Notes: generated by a model not told the origin, from the letters alone. DNA of 64,000 nucleotides from Bactericera cockerelli (GCA_024516035.1 CM044960.1:20600668-20664667); one strand, 5' to 3'. Counted from the stretch's first letter, positions 1 to 13,935 are shown. Program-made: numbers and translations.

Positions 1-2258
1 ATGACAAGGTGGAGATCTACTTGAGAAAAGGAGATAGCGCCGCAATAAGGAGCATTAGGAAACATGCGACAAGCCGCAGGAATTTATCAATTTATTGTCC
101 TTCTCAAATATATAAAAGTTAATTCGATAAAATCAACGAAGTGTTACTAACAACGATTCAAGGAACATTAAATTCCCGGATTCCTCATACTTAAATCCTC
201 CAAAAAACAACATCATATAACAGCAAGAACAAGAACAACATTAACGACTATTTGATTGAGATGAAACCATAAAACACCATTAAAACATGGTACAGAATAT
301 TCATCTCAGAAATTGCTATTAGAACTATAACTCTGAGCTTTCATACATAATTTAACGACTCTTTAAAGTATGAATCAGTAATAGAAAAAACAAACAATCT
401 AAAAACATATTTCAAAACCATTCGAATGCACCGTCAAAATACTTTCTTTTCAGCTTTACCTATTTGAAGAGAAAAAATGGAAATTTCTTAACCCTGAGAA
501 AGTATTGAAGAAAATTGCAAAAGTTACCTGTTTTTTATAGGGGAAGTTTGTAAAAAATATTTTTTTCATAAAGGAGAATTTTACCTTTTTGGTAATGTTT
601 ACATTAGACCTTTTTTACTACTGATTTACATCATGCAGAATTAAGATAAATTTAACAATATAAGATGAGCAATCCGAGTGGTTTGATCGAGAGGGCAGTG
701 GACTGATAACCTAGAGGTCGGTTGTCCGAGACCAAAGCTGGGGTGATTTTAGGAAGGCGGATATGAATAATTAGCAGCAGACTCGTAACCTGGAGGTCGT
801 TGTTGTATAAAAATAGGTGGAGCAAAAGCATGCAATCCGGAAAAAGAGATATTTTATTTTACACATGTTGACAGGTTGAAGAGGTCTAAAGACATCGAAT
901 TAAAATGGAGTTGAACGGATTCAAATATTCCAATCGAAACATCAAAACTAAACTAAAGGAGAATGGGAAGTAATGATATAAAAACAAATATCATTTTATA
1001 AAAGATATAAAAATGTTAATAAATAATACAAACAATTCATTAATAACAGGAAATAAATAATAATAATAAGGCCTCAGCAGTACTGGTTTGGTTTAGCCAA
1101 ATAACAACAATCTCACAAAAACAAAGAGAACCAAACTGATTTGGCGCCAGTTGCCAGGAGGTCCTCATGATGTACGGACCCCATGGGGTCACCCAACCGA
1201 CTGTCATTTCAACTGGAAGGATTCGGAGAGGTTATCCTCGGATCCTGGGGCTAGAAGGATAAAGGATTAGTAGATCTTCATTTCTAATAGCCATTGGGTC
1301 GTGTAAGATATTTCTATTTGGAATCCTCTGTGAGAAGATTGGCGGTGACTGTAGAGGTAGAGGTGTCTCTATCATCAACTCTTAGACAAATAATTGTAAA
1401 AATAAGTGCTATTTTATTTCTAATGATGTACGATTGTACAGTGTACAGGCTGTACAGTAAATAAAAACAGAGTCTACTGTGGTGAATCATCGTAAAAATG
1501 AAGGGAAGAAAAAATGTACATAAAACTTGAGCCAAGATCATTCACAGACATGTTGACACTCTTCGTGATAAACAAAATGAGCTGAGACCATTACCCGTAA
1601 GGTTATGTGTGGATTGTGTCTTGCAGTGAACTGAGCAGCGTTGCCACCAGCTACAGTTTGAATCAAGACACCATTAAAACTTTGAAAGGTAGTTAAACAA
1701 ATAAGAAAACTAGTACTAATATTGTTAGCTCTATGAATTCAATGGAAACATGCCCCGGGAAGGTGCGTCTACATCTCAAGCCATTACGAACCCACTCACT
1801 TTTGTTACTCTGTGGTCAGTAGCGGCTCAATTTTCAATCTCAGAGGTCAGTTCAGCTGGGGCTACATCCGAGTATCAGTGAAACTATCATCTGAAGTCTC
1901 AGATATTAGTGAGACCATCAATAGAAGTCTAAGATACTAGAAAGATTATTATTATTAATTGTAATAGAAAATTTAGGAATTGATTGAGGGCTATCGATGA
2001 ATAAGAGATAAGATTGGCTGATGGACCTGCCAGGAGATGCTGCCCTCTTAAAATATCTCTGCCGCCGACGGAGGAATAAAATTTTCTCTGTTGACCACTT
2101 CAGCATTATCAATTACGAAGTGAACAAATATTGCGGTTGTATCAGAACATTTGAAGCACAATTACTATAACTTGAGTCTTTTAACATTTTCACTCATTTT
2201 TATACGCGCATATAAATGGCGATCGAAGCTTCGTCTGAAATATCGAGCAAATGTACCA
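1..2258. other. Non-coding AT-rich stretch, no gene recognised
   Basis: No open frame here looks like a real exon. A patch at about 676-760 resembles a worn tRNA-headed SINE of the family seen at 28546 (a paired 'gatcga ... aacctagaggtcggt' arrangement). A GC-richer patch at 1130-1265 stands out from its surroundings and may be part of an unrecognised repeat. Short palindromic tgtaca-type motifs recur at 1430-1460. I can assign no function. Confidence 0.6.
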
Positions 2259-2408
2259 AGCAATAACCCGCCCTTTAGGTAGGACATTATTGTTATTTTC
2301 TTTTTTTTACTTATTTATTTTGTCATTTGCTTGTTTTTTTCCTTTTCTTTTCTTAATTTTATATTGTTACCTGTACTTTGTCCTCCTAATAAAGCTTAAA
2401 AAAAAGGA
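2259..2408 (+). repeat. Truncated LINE 3' end, copy a
   Basis: Starts in the family signature 'caataacccgccctttaggt', then a T-rich segment, then an AATAAA signal at about 2390 and a short A-run. The same arrangement is at 36199-36365 on the plus strand, and the signature alone recurs at several other places in both orientations. It is best read as the 5'-truncated 3' untranslated tail of a non-LTR retrotransposon. No coding part is left, so the clade cannot be named. Confidence 0.65.
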
Positions 2409-4376
2409 CTCAAGTTAGTTCATCTCACAAGGCGCTATATCCTGCCCGGTACACACAGGCCGCTGAAGTGGCAGATCCCGCGCCCCCAGTGTCCCGCGTC
2501 CTTACTCCACGGACCCATAGAGGAGCAAGTTCATTAGGACGAGAGTAATTGTTCATTTTTTCACTTTGATTTAAACGTTTTATAATGAGTGCTTAGCCCG
2601 TTGCCAACACATGTAACAATATCATGGGCATCCGAAAGAAATAACATCATTCCAGTCTGCATAATTATATGGAAATATTATTTTCTAAATAACTTGAAAC
2701 CTTCAATTTAAACATTGAATACCACAATAATAATTTTACAGGTGGTGTACCAGGAAAACATAAAAATTCCGGACACCCGTCTAAGAGAAAATCCCAACAT
2801 TTTCTTCTCTCTCCCCAACAAAAGACATAATATACTTATATAAATCTCCAATCAGTCGTGCAATGGAGCACTACAACAACACTGACCCAAATGATAGACC
2901 CCTAATGCAGATCCCAATAATCCATACTGACCACTGACTAACAGACCTACCCTAACATCAGTCATTGTCCATTTATGTCAAACCGTGAGGCAAAACTAAA
3001 TGGAAGTAGATGCTTAAAAAAATGCTTGGAACAGCAAAGGGTTAACCGATTGGGGCTGTGCATGAAAGCAGTAAATTCAAAAAATCAAAACAATACTTCC
3101 CTCGTGGTTCATTGATTTTAATTGGGCCGATATGGTAAGGCCCAGACGTGGTTAATCTTTCCGAACTTCAATGAGCCAATAAAATTTCTATATTCCAATA
3201 TTTTATCTGAAGTAAACAAGCTGGCTCATTTCAATAATGCTTGGATAACACTTTGTATTTGATGTGCACCTTTTTAAAGAAACGAGAAAATCAATCTGTT
3301 AAGCATTATTATTATTATTTCTCAGGACATAGTGACAAAAGTCTCAACTGTTGTGGACGATACCGGGGAATGCAGTTGAAAAGTTTGATGGTTACTTTCA
3401 ATACTGACAGAAGTGGTAAAAATGTTCAGTTTGAAAACCCTGACTACTTATGAAGAAACATAGGGCTCTGGCAGATAGAAGCAAGGGTTTTCTGTTGGCG
3501 GGTGACGTGCATGATTCCAATGGGGAACTGAAGATCCCGCCAGGACCAACATTTATGTTAATTAATGACTATCGAGGAATTGTTTCATTTCCAAGAGCTG
3601 GCCTAACGTATAGTATCACATTACCAAGTTGAGTCCTAATGTCACCAAGAGCTTTGGTTTTTTCCAAACTGTCCCCTGAGCCCGGACCCCTCCATATACC
3701 TACTGAGAACATGGTCTCAATGCATCAGTAATTTTTTCCAGCTCAACCTAAAAACCGGTTTTTTACATTATTTAAAACAAACAGAAATGTCAAGCTTCAT
3801 TATTTATACTGAAAATAATGTGGTGTGTATATTCAAATCTCGAATGTTTTAAATATCATTAGACGACGTCTTTCCTTTCTCCTTTTTTTTCTGAATTTCT
3901 TCAACTATCCTGCCCGGTGTTTCTGATTAAATCGTCGAGAAGAATTCCAACGTGAGGACAAGGTATAATTGAAATTATACTCCAAGCATACAGGGTACCT
4001 GTGTTGGAGACCACATTTTCACATTAGAGTATTCAAACAAGATAAACTCATTTAGAAGTACTAAATTTTCTGTTTCTGTTCACTACTTCTGCTCAAGGCA
4101 CGGGTTCCAGTTTCACCCTGAACATATGACATGAGATAGAAGCGGGTTGGGAACTCAAGAGACGGGCAAGTCAGAAATATGGTCATCCTTTGCTCAGAAA
4201 ATGTGAAAAGCACTTTGAATGTGTTTGCCGAAGCAGATAGATATCGAAAAGGAAAACGTAAAATACTTAATTGATACATATATTATTACGTAACTTACCA
4301 AATAGTCTAATACTAATATAGGGTGTATCAATATCCAAGATCACTTACCTAGAACAAAGAGAAAAATATAAAAGAA
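2409..4376. other. Non-coding stretch, no gene recognised
   Basis: A GC-richer block at 2420-2530 and the small open frames at 3241-3632 match nothing I know. They have no convincing splice borders or family motifs. I see nothing else of note. Confidence 0.55.
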
Positions 4377-4413
4377 CTAGCGGTTACACCCGCCGCTTCG
4401 CCAGCCCATCAAA

Positions 4414-4570
4414 CACACACAACGCACACGCACACACACCCACCCACACACACACACACCACAACACACACACACACCACACCACACCACACACACACCA
4501 CACACGCAACACACACACACACACCACACACAAACACACCACACACAAACACACCACACCACACACACAA

Positions 4571-4613
<43 letters not shown>

Positions 4614-4641
4614 ACCACACACACACCACACAACACACACA

Positions 4642-4672
<31 letters not shown>

Positions 4673-4849
4673 AAACACACCACACACACACAAACACACA
4701 CCAACACACACACCACACACACACCACACACACACACACCACACACACACACACACACACCACACACCACACACACACACCACACCACACACAACCACAC
4801 CACACACACACACACACACACACACACAACACCACACACACAACACACA

Positions 4850-4875
<26 letters not shown>
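4414..4875. repeat. CA/CCACA simple-repeat array
   Basis: About 460 bp of CA dinucleotides broken by CCACA and CAACA variants. On the minus strand it opens three long frames rich in Cys and Val, which are artefacts of the repeat. It lies inside the Helitron at 4377-5682, near the 3' end of that element, so it may have expanded within the transposon. Confidence 0.95.
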
Positions 4876-4880
<5 letters not shown>

Positions 4881-4950
4881 AAATGTCATTTAGGTTTGAA
4901 AAAAAACCTGAATATTTTTTGTCGCCCATCTATTTTCTGGTCTTCCCCGG

Positions 4951-5500
4951 CGTAGCTCAAGAATGGCTCATCAGAATTTCGCGATCAATATGTCAAATGA
5001 AAGCCTAAAACCCTTGCCTAAAACTTTCTCGCTCTGAGTTGATAGGTCGTCACTTCAAATTTCGAGAAAAAATGTCATTTAGGTCAAAAAACGTGAATAT
5101 TTTACATGTTACCCATCCATTTTTTTTACCTTACCCGGCGTAGCTCAAGAACGGCTCATCAGAAATTCGCGATCGATATGTCAATTGAAAGCTCGAACCC
5201 TTGGCTAAAACTTTGTCGCTTTGAGTTGATAGGTCGTCACTTCAAATTTCGAGAAAAAATGTCATTTAGGTCAAAAAACGTGAATATTTTACATGTTACC
5301 CATCCATTTTTTTACCTTACCCGGCGTAGCTCAAGAACGGCTCATCAGAAATTCGCGATCGATATGTCAATTGAAAGCTCGAACCCTTGGCTAAAACTTT
5401 CTCGCTTTGAGTTGATAGGTCGTCGCGACAAATTTCAAGAAAAAATGTCATTTATGTCAAAAAACGTGAATTTTTTTTGCGTCACCCATCCATTTTTATC
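4951..5500. repeat. Tandem repeat, about 187 bp unit, three copies
   Basis: Unit starts marked by 'cgtagctcaagaa' fall at 4951, 5139 and 5325 (spacing 188 and 186), and a fourth decayed start follows near 5505. Units 2 and 3 are almost identical and unit 1 is more diverged. The plus-strand frame of 137 residues at 5106-5519 is only this repeat read through twice. Confidence 0.9.
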
Positions 5501-5682
5501 CTTACTCATTGTAGCTTAACCTCAGGGAGATATAGTCTAGCCTAGAAGAATTTCCTGATCCAAGCGGACCTATGTGCAAAATTTCAGGTTTCTCGGTCAA
5601 ACGGTGTGGATTTGTATAAAGAACATACATACATACATACATACATACATACACACAGACAGCTTTCTTTTATAGATATAGA

Positions 5683-8634
5683 TTAGGGTTAATCACGATT
5701 GACGATTGTGACGATTATTGAAACCTATCTTAATGTGAGAGAATGTGACGATTATTGAAACCTATCTTACTAAAACTCGTCATGCTTGGGACTCGAACCA
5801 CTGACCTCCAAGTTACGAGTCTGCAATTTAAACGATAGAGCTACTGAGGTCAATTAGTATTTACAGAACCTTGCCAACTACACATGGACTGTATTATAAT
5901 TTGGCAAGTGGAGTTGTCAACTGCATGGAAATAATTGACGGAGTTACCCAGCAGAAAAGCACCGTTTGTCAGCAGTTTGTTTACAATTCCAAATAGCCTT
6001 CAGAAACTGATAGACAATGAAATCAAATAGGGATTAGACATCGTAAATCTTTCAGTCATATGCAAAAAGGTACGTTGTAATGGTTGCAATTTTTCCATCC
6101 TTATTCAGTCAATCAATATGCAGAAGGCATACAAATACAAAATCATACAGAAACTACAACTGTGTAATAAATGGTATTCAAATAGCTTTACATTGAAGAT
6201 ATTCAAATGGAAATTACTGTAGTATGAAGAACAAAGAAATCAAGATTTATTTTGGCAACTTTCAACATGGTTCTGAATCATGAATATAAAGAATGAAGAT
6301 GTATTATTATGATACGAAAAGCGTATATTTTGCTAAAAGAAGAAGAAGTACTTTTAGTGAATGTACTTGAAAACTAATATGAAAAAAAGGACATTGGACA
6401 AGTCACTTCCTCATGTTCTTAAATTACATAATAGGTACCAACATTTTCATAAAAGTCCATCGACTCTCTATTATTCTGTGATATAAATATTGTGTTTCAA
6501 GTAGGTTAAAGGTTTAGATCGGAAATTGTAAAATATCCAGGATCATACATACCTAATCTATAAAGTTATGGCAAATGAATATTTAGATCTAATCGTAGAG
6601 CAAAACAAATGTTTTAAGTACATACATAAAATATGCAGAAAAGAAGACTTTCAGAAGGAAATTAATAATGGCTATAAGGAACATTAATATGTCACCGACA
6701 CTAAAAAACCATGCTGTACTTATGATAGTTATGTCTTTAAAAATTGTCCTTTGCATCAGGCAATAAAATATACGAACATTAATATTGTAACAGAAGACAG
6801 TGGTTATCAATGTCTTTATATCAGAATAAAACGGCTTTAACTGCAATTTTTCAATAGTGCATTTTACGGAGAGAGATTTTGATAGCATTAATTAATAAGT
6901 AATATTAATAACACCATTTAACTGTGGTGACCACCTTTTAAACGGGACATGAGTTAAATTTATGCGACAGTAAATAGATAGATAGGAGTGCTAAACTTGT
7001 CAGGATTTTCAGTTCGTCTGAAAAACCTGTAAAAAAGGACTTGATAAAAAAGGACTTGATAAAAAAGGAATAACAGTACTGTCTTTAAAAAAGAAAGTCC
7101 CCGTTTCTAAGAAATAAGTAATGACTAATCAACAAAAACTGAAAATACATTAGTGACAAAAAACACAGTGGCCGAGTGATGTAGCGCACTAGGTTAAATA
7201 CCAGCGGGGTAGAACTTTTACTCTGTATTTGGATGTCCAGGGTCCACTCTTACCTAATAAAGAAAAATGACAAGTTACTTGTGTAAGTAATGAGTGTAAT
7301 GACCAGTGGTGGTATAGTACCAGATTACCAGATTATAATCAATAAAATCGGATTATTTTATGGAAAGTTGGAAAGAATATTTTCCTTTTGTTCACACCTG
7401 AATAAGACTGATACGAGTTTACAGTTCGAAAAAAACTATTCAGAAACACAGTTCTGCATATTATTTTAGTAAACCCCATTTTCTTGTTTTCTGTCCTTTA
7501 GTAAATTTTAGGAATCGCTGTACCGGGAGAGCCCTGGACAATTTCAGTACCAATTAAATAAATCCCCGTAGAGACTTGAATGGTAACGTAATATATATTA
7601 CAGGTACTTAAACAGTATTTATTTTAATACATTTCGAGGACATCTCCACAGGTCCCTGATGAGAGGAACTTGATAAGAGGGCTCTTGATTTATGTGGGAC
7701 AATAGAGTTTGAATGTTAAGTACCTTCCAGTGAGGAGAGAGGGGCCAAATCGGTGAGATGTGAATGTGGTTAGATTTTAATGTCGCTATAAACCAAATTG
7801 AATGGGAATATCTGTGAAAATAGGGTTTAAATATCATCTGTCTCTTTATTTGTTTAGCGACAAAATGCCAAGAGACTCGGATATAAAGGAAAAATTTCAT
7901 CTACAAGAATCTAACGAAAAAACGATGTAAAATGTAAACAGTACAATATTATACCATCATTGATTACCCACCAGACGTGGAATGAGGATCCCGCCTAGCA
8001 GCCTTTGGACAAAATTAGACGAACGAAACACGCTGAAAAGAAGCACCTCAATCTTGATAACAAGGGTTCTATCCAGCACAGAGGAAATATTTGAACACAT
8101 GGCGGACAAGCTAGTACATTTTGGTTAGCTTTGGAGGTGCAAGCATTCTATCAAGAAGTGCAAAGTTTATACTTGAAGTTTTGATAAAATACTCTGTGAG
8201 GACTGACTAGTTTACCCTGGTGTTGTTACACTATCACATGAGCATCGGATATTTGGTTGTAAGTTCCTCGGTCCATTCAAACCTCATGAATGAACTTAAA
8301 GCGAGGAGGGGGCGTGAACTGTGGTGTCAATTTTAATAACAGGTTCAACGATTAGGTTGCGTTTCAACAAGTAGTTCCTCGTTGGGTGATGTGAGAGAAT
8401 TGCCCTCAGTATAGAATGTTCTCAACAGGACCAGTGGTGATACCAGCACAGGGTGTCTCCAAGGAAATGATACCACCGGATCCAAGAAGACGGAGAAGCT
8501 CAAGATATGATGATTCATATTACTTTAGCGAATCCTGAATGACGGAGTGAGGCAAACGAGTAAAATAAAAAAAGGCTTCGGCATTGGTATTAATTTTTAT
8601 AGTAAAAATATAAAAACTTTCTGCAGAAAAGATA
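5683..8634. other. Non-coding stretch with one SINE fragment
   Basis: At 5770-5852 is a minus-strand fragment of the tRNA-headed SINE also found at 28546 and 26271. At 7165-7255 is a possible worn tRNA-like head. Short duplications of 'aaaaaaggacttgat' occur near 7030-7070. No exon can be supported. Confidence 0.55.
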
Positions 8635-8762
8635 TCTTTTTTTAATTTGGGTGTAACGTCGCTTTCAACTGCATTGTCATAGCACGACGGGGGTGTTACC
8701 CTCCATTCGCAGGAAACTCACAAACCTGCTACCCACATCGACCTCACCCAGTCTGGGTTGGA
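8635..8762 (-). repeat. SINE core and tail, 5S-SINE-like body
   Basis: On the minus strand this matches the body of the 5S-headed SINE at 26953: a 'cagactgggtgaggt' start, the block 'gcgaatggagggtaa', then 'ttgaaagcgacgtta' and a short A-tail (T-run at 8635-8642 on the plus strand). The head is missing, so it is a 5'-truncated copy. Confidence 0.75.
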
Positions 8763-11085
8763 CCGCAATGCTAGCATCAGGAAGTCTTCACATCGCTGGA
8801 CGTTCCTTAACAACGGTGATCCTACGAGAACCGGTGCATTCAACGCGCCATCGATGCGGTAGCAAGTTTATCAAAAGATATCAAAGCCTCTGTATTGCAT
8901 TCAATGTCTTCATACTAAAGAAATATTAGAGCAATAATTTTGATATTCAATCTGCGGCATTGCTTGGATTTAGAGTCCAATTTGAAGAGATTTTTTTAGA
9001 GGAAAGGTTATCTGGATACACCAAGGACAGATGACGTGGTTTGAATTAAATTTAAACAAAAATTGTCAAGTCCAAGTAAAGTGAAGAAACATTTTGCAAT
9101 TTATACATAGCATACATCAAATGAATAGTTTCAGTCCTCAAACAGCGAATCTGATCAGATACCCTATAGTTTTTTCTAATTTAAAAGTTCATGAAACTCA
9201 GTGGTGTATCTAGAGACAGATGCTTCTGCATTATGTAAACTAAAACAAAAGAAATACATTGCTACATTTCTGATGTTGATATTAGTGGTTCCTGGATTTT
9301 TTCATGGATTTTGATTTCATTTTCATAGACAATAGAACACTCATTTGTATGTATTAGTTACAAAATTACTTTGTAGATACTGTACAATATCAGTGATAGT
9401 TCAATATTGTATTGTTAAGTTACAAAATTACTTTGTAGATACTGTACAATATCAGTGATAGTTCAATATTGTATCAGTAACAATATTAATACATTATCGT
9501 ATTAAAACAATATCAATATTATATCTCAATCAATCAACAATATTTAGTTAGTTGAATCACTCATGATCAGTTCTTCACATACGTATACTAGGTCTGGCTA
9601 TTAAGTTCCAAGTCTGATGCTGTTAAAATGTTAGCATGCAAGATATTGAAATTGTACATTTTTGGAAAGCTGGAACACTTGTCTTATGATTGACACCGTG
9701 AGGTGGAAAAGTTAGTGGATTGTATTAATTTTGGTATAAAAAGTCTGCTGGTTCAATATTTGACACGGAGAGAAATAAATAAGAAAACTGGGAGTATGTT
9801 ACCGGCATAAATTGAAGACTGAGGAAATGTCCGAGGAATTTCTTTTATGAGCTTGTTTCTGATGGCCAGCATTTGCTCGGACACTGTTCATACAATTACG
9901 CGACGCGGGCACGCGGGTACCAAACACAAACAGTTTCTGGGGTTTTTCTAATTTTCATTCAAGATTAAGTTTGTCTCACGCACTCTTCATCAACTTGAGT
10001 GGTATCAGAAAGCATTTCAGTAGCTTCACGCAGGGCCAAGCCTCGACCCCACTACCTGCCACTGAAAGCTGAGATTTGTTTGTTTAAGATTATAATTATT
10101 CTTTCCAACTCACATGTATCATTTCCTACTATAATTTATTACTTACTGAGAATTAATAGCCTACTGGAAATATTGATTAACCCACAAGTGCAAATTATTC
10201 CTTGGAAATTCGTGTTAACTTCAAGTTCTCTTTAGCTTTCGAATTTTCATTTTTGGTTTTGCATAATTTGCATAATGCATTTTAAATGTTCCTCAGAGTA
10301 CGCCTTATCGATCGAACTACTGAGAAACATTTAAAAATCGCATTTGGTATTCATGATTTACATGTTTTTAATAAAACTTGCTTTGGCACTGCAAACGGCA
10401 GATTATCTAAAATTTTGAGTGATTCCATTACTTTTCTTTCTGTAAGACAACGAAGGGTTAATTTCCTCTCAGGTTACCCAATTCATCCATACAAAGTATT
10501 TTTGATTTTAACGCCTATAAATTATTCCTTCACAAATATGTAGGTATCCAAAACATAGTGAAGACGAATTAAAACTATTACCAGAATGGTAGATAATTTA
10601 CGGTTCTAAAAATATCGTCATTTATCAATGATATCAATAAGCAAATAATAATTAATACTAGTTGTGCTATAGCTTTTTAAGTTATTAAGAGAGGCTTACA
10701 AAATATCCAAAATATGTACATAATATTATAACGGAACAGATCTGTTTTTAAAAGCACGAATTTAGCATAGAATCTTCTGACATTCAATAAGAGATTTTGT
10801 GGTTGAGATGAAGAGGTGCAGAGAGAAGACTTCTGCACACACAAAGTACACACACATACACACACACACACACACACAACTGAGCTGCCTCAGGGTCAAC
10901 CAAGTGACAAATAGAGCCCGGGATACCTTTTTCTGGGTTCCACGACATGTTGGTGAGTATATTATACCGAGGATCTTACATGTCCTTATCAAGATCTTTG
11001 GTCTATACAGTGTGTACAACTCTATACAGAGTGGATTGAAGCGTGTAGGATACGAAACAGAATGTCCCACCAACTCGTAGTTACT
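8763..11085. other. Non-coding stretch with a 62-bp tandem duplication
   Basis: 9356-9412 and 9418-9474 are near-identical copies of one AT-rich segment (offset 62 bp). A short CA run lies at 10845-10878. No gene is recognised. Confidence 0.6.
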
Positions 11086-11093
11086 AACCTAAG

Positions 11094-12342
11094 CAGTGCC
11101 GGATTAAGGCTGCGCGGGGCCCTTGGCAATTTCAAGGCGCGGGGCCCCAAAATTGTACTAAGTTCATTCTAAAATACTATTTTTAGAACCTCGAAATCGA
11201 AGCAAAGTGTCCTGAGCACCAATCCATAATATAGTATCCAAAACGACGTTTATAACACCAAAGGCAACATTTTTTTCCGAATAATAGTAGAAATATCTAA
11301 ATATGTATTATGAAAAGAATATGTGTAGAAAGATGTCATTAGGTAAGATGTGTAGAAAGTAGATCGTCGATTACTATGAAGATTTTATCGCTAGTATTGA
11401 ATGCTAATTTTTTTAAAGGTAACTTTCCAAATTAATTCCAAACAATCAAAAGGCACTTTTAAAATGCCCAAAGATTTTTTTCTTTTCTTTTAATTTTACT
11501 AGAATTGCATGTCTTGAAAAACAATCCAAACCATCAAGATAAGTAAATTTGACGGTGCCGCAGGCGAAATTTTTGCAAAGTTATGGGGTAAAGTACTCGG
11601 AATATAGATAGAAAAAGATATCTTGAAAAATTCATTAAAAGCGCCGCAGGCGGCTATAATGAAGATCATTGGTTAAGATGTCGATAAAGCCGATCAAAAG
11701 TTTGATGGCAGAGATTACCTTAGGCGATAATCACATCCTTTGTCAATATTATTCTTTTCAAATACGAGTAATTATATTATATTATATTATATTATATAAA
11801 GAGCCGTAGATAATAGGTATCTAAAGATCTACCTATTTTCATATATGTGGTCCATTTTAAAATGGTCCCGTGGTTTTTTCTTTTGCTCAACTGGCTGTGA
11901 TTTTATTTAATATTAAAATCCAGAAAAACCGAGTTAAAGGTCATTCAAGAACACTTATAATTTATGTAAGCTGCCCGAAAGGCGGGGCCCCCAAAATCGC
12001 GAGGAACTTGGCATCTAACAAATATGACATATTGGTAGGTAATCCGCTAATTTCTATGTGGTTGATCATTGTTTATTCAAGGAATAGATAATAATAGGGA
12101 GCCCCGCGCTTTTCTTTAAATTTATGGACTTTGTTGTCAGTGTGTTTTTTTCACTTTTATTTCTTCTTCTTCTTACTCATTATTCAAAAGTACCTAGTGT
12201 AAGCTTTTAAAAATCCATAATACCTAGTGTAAGCTTTTAAAACAACTCATAATATCTAGTGTAAGCTGCTCAAGCGCGGGGCCCCCTAAAGCGCGGGGCC
12301 CTTGGCATCTGCCAAATTCGCCATATGGGTAATCCGGCACTG
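11094..12342. mobile_element. Non-autonomous hAT-type DNA transposon
   Basis: It begins CAGTGCCGGATTA and ends TAATCCGGCACTG, a perfect 13-bp terminal inverted repeat of the CAGTG type found in hAT elements. It is flanked by a perfect 8-bp direct repeat AACCTAAG at 11086-11093 and 12343-12350, the duplication length known for hAT. Both ends carry 'gcgcggggccc' blocks, and a related GC block recurs near 11970. A three-unit repeat of 'tacctagtgtaagctttt' lies at 12190-12260. No transposase is visible over 1249 bp; the 73-residue frame at 11870 is not convincing. Confidence 0.9.
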
Positions 12343-12350
12343 AACCTAAG

Positions 12351-13914
12351 GCAAGGAGGGAAGTAATGACGACAGCTTGAACACTTGGTATCTATCAGTG
12401 ATTACAAAATTTGAAACAGTACATACAAATTACTCACTGATTTGTAATGAAAATGACCCAAAGATGTAATAAATTTATCCTATCCAAGTTACAAAAATAA
12501 AAATTATCCTGGGAACTTGCAATTCAAAACATAATGCCGCTCATTCGCGGAATGTTAGCCTTAGGGACGACTTATAAAACAGGATTAAATGTAAGATAAC
12601 CCAGAACCTCCCTCGACACCGAGTTTCAACCAATCACAGCGCACTATAGCCCATCTTGAGTGACAGTATGGCTTATCTTAAATTTGGGACTTAATAGTCC
12701 TATCAGGCAGTATAAAAATGAGGCGATTTTATTAAAAAAAAAAAATCTGTTTAATAATTCAGCCCTTAGTCACTTGAGGCTTACCCTGTATAAGAGAGAG
12801 GAAAACACAAGCCTGATGGAAGAGCCGTGTCATTTGGTTATCACTCCTCGTCATCTCCAGACCTAACGGATACGAGAACCGGAATTCGGACCATTTGAAT
12901 TTATTTTCCTCTCCCTTTCTGGGGACTGAAACAACTGGCCAGACAAAGGTTAGAACCTCTTGTGAGAAAGCTAGACTAAATATTTTTTAATAAATATACA
13001 TACATATATCTCCAAAAACTGTGTAGATGGGACTTTCAGTTGAGGGTAAAATGAAGAGCCCGAGTGCTTGTCACATCAGACCATACCTTAAAAGACACGC
13101 TTTAATTTCTAGATCTAGCCTATTATAAAGACTCAAATATAATCATTTGGTTAGAAATAATGATGATGCTATATGCTTTTGCTCTTAACCATGTTCAGAC
13201 TTAAACCTTGAACTGTTTTTTGATAAAATAGGCATGTATAAAAATCAAATTAATAGAAACTCACTACTCATATAAATTCTACCTCACTTCTGCTGATCAA
13301 AATGGAACATGGATCCTTTGCAATCACTTTCTCAAATGTAAAGTTCTTCATCGAGTTGTCTTTTCTTTCCCATTACGTGACATACGAAATGGCCCAGACA
13401 AATTAATTAGCATAAACAGAGATCTCGGTGGGGGCACCTCCATTACTTATGTAAATATTTACTCTAGAGTACCAAGCGGACATAATTAGGTACTCGGATT
13501 AAAAGCAGTTAACTAAAGCAGGTACGGAACATGCGGATATAGTTCATCATTCCAAGCCAGGCTGACAGGGACGGGGTCAGGAGCTTTCGTTGTTATTAGA
13601 TTTGCTGTCTTTATTAGAACAAGATTTTGTATCCGAATCCGACAAACAATACAATTAGTCCAGTTAGCATTCAAGCACACAAGAACAAAGGGAAGGACAA
13701 AGGAGTCACACAAGGATCCAGTAAGAACACAGGTGACAAGGTACGACGTACGACGAGTAAGCAAGATACAGAATTGAAAATTAGCAGACTTATCTCATTT
13801 TCAATAAGTTTACCATCGTCTATTCAATGTTCTTTTCTCAATCTCTGGACATGTTCAAGGAAAATTGGAAATAAAGTAAAAACGAACTTCTACTTATTGT
13901 AGTTTTACCAAATT
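12351..13914. other. Non-coding stretch with repeat fragments
   Basis: 12563-12650 resembles one end of the MITE family at 34370 ('cttataaaacaggattaaa'). 12672-12733 matches the tail of the tRNA-headed SINE at 24921 ('gggacttaatagtccta' and 'ggcgat'). No exon is supported. Confidence 0.55.
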
Positions 13915-13935
13915 ATATGTATATTGTATATTTTA

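Larger units (their letters stand above)
4377..5682 (-). mobile_element. Non-autonomous Helitron with internal tandem repeats
   Basis: Read on the minus strand, it begins TCTATATCTATAAAAG at 5682 and ends CTAG at 4377, sitting between a host A and T as Helitrons do. Just before the terminal CTAG is a short hairpin (AGCGG pairing with CCGCT). Inside are three tandem units of about 187 bp (4951-5500), a tetranucleotide run at 5630-5651 and a long CA-rich array. No Rep/helicase coding sequence is present, so it depends on an autonomous relative. The termini resemble those of the smaller Helitrons at 40278 and 43402, but the interior differs. Confidence 0.75.

Noticed and set aside
4377..4929. 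Three overlapping minus-strand ORFs of 154-181 residues rich in Cys and Val
   Set aside because: They are the CA-rich repeat read in three frames; no domain or non-repetitive coding part.
5106..5519. 137-residue ORF with an internal repeat
   Set aside because: It is the 187-bp DNA tandem repeat inside the Helitron read through; the repeat is at DNA level.
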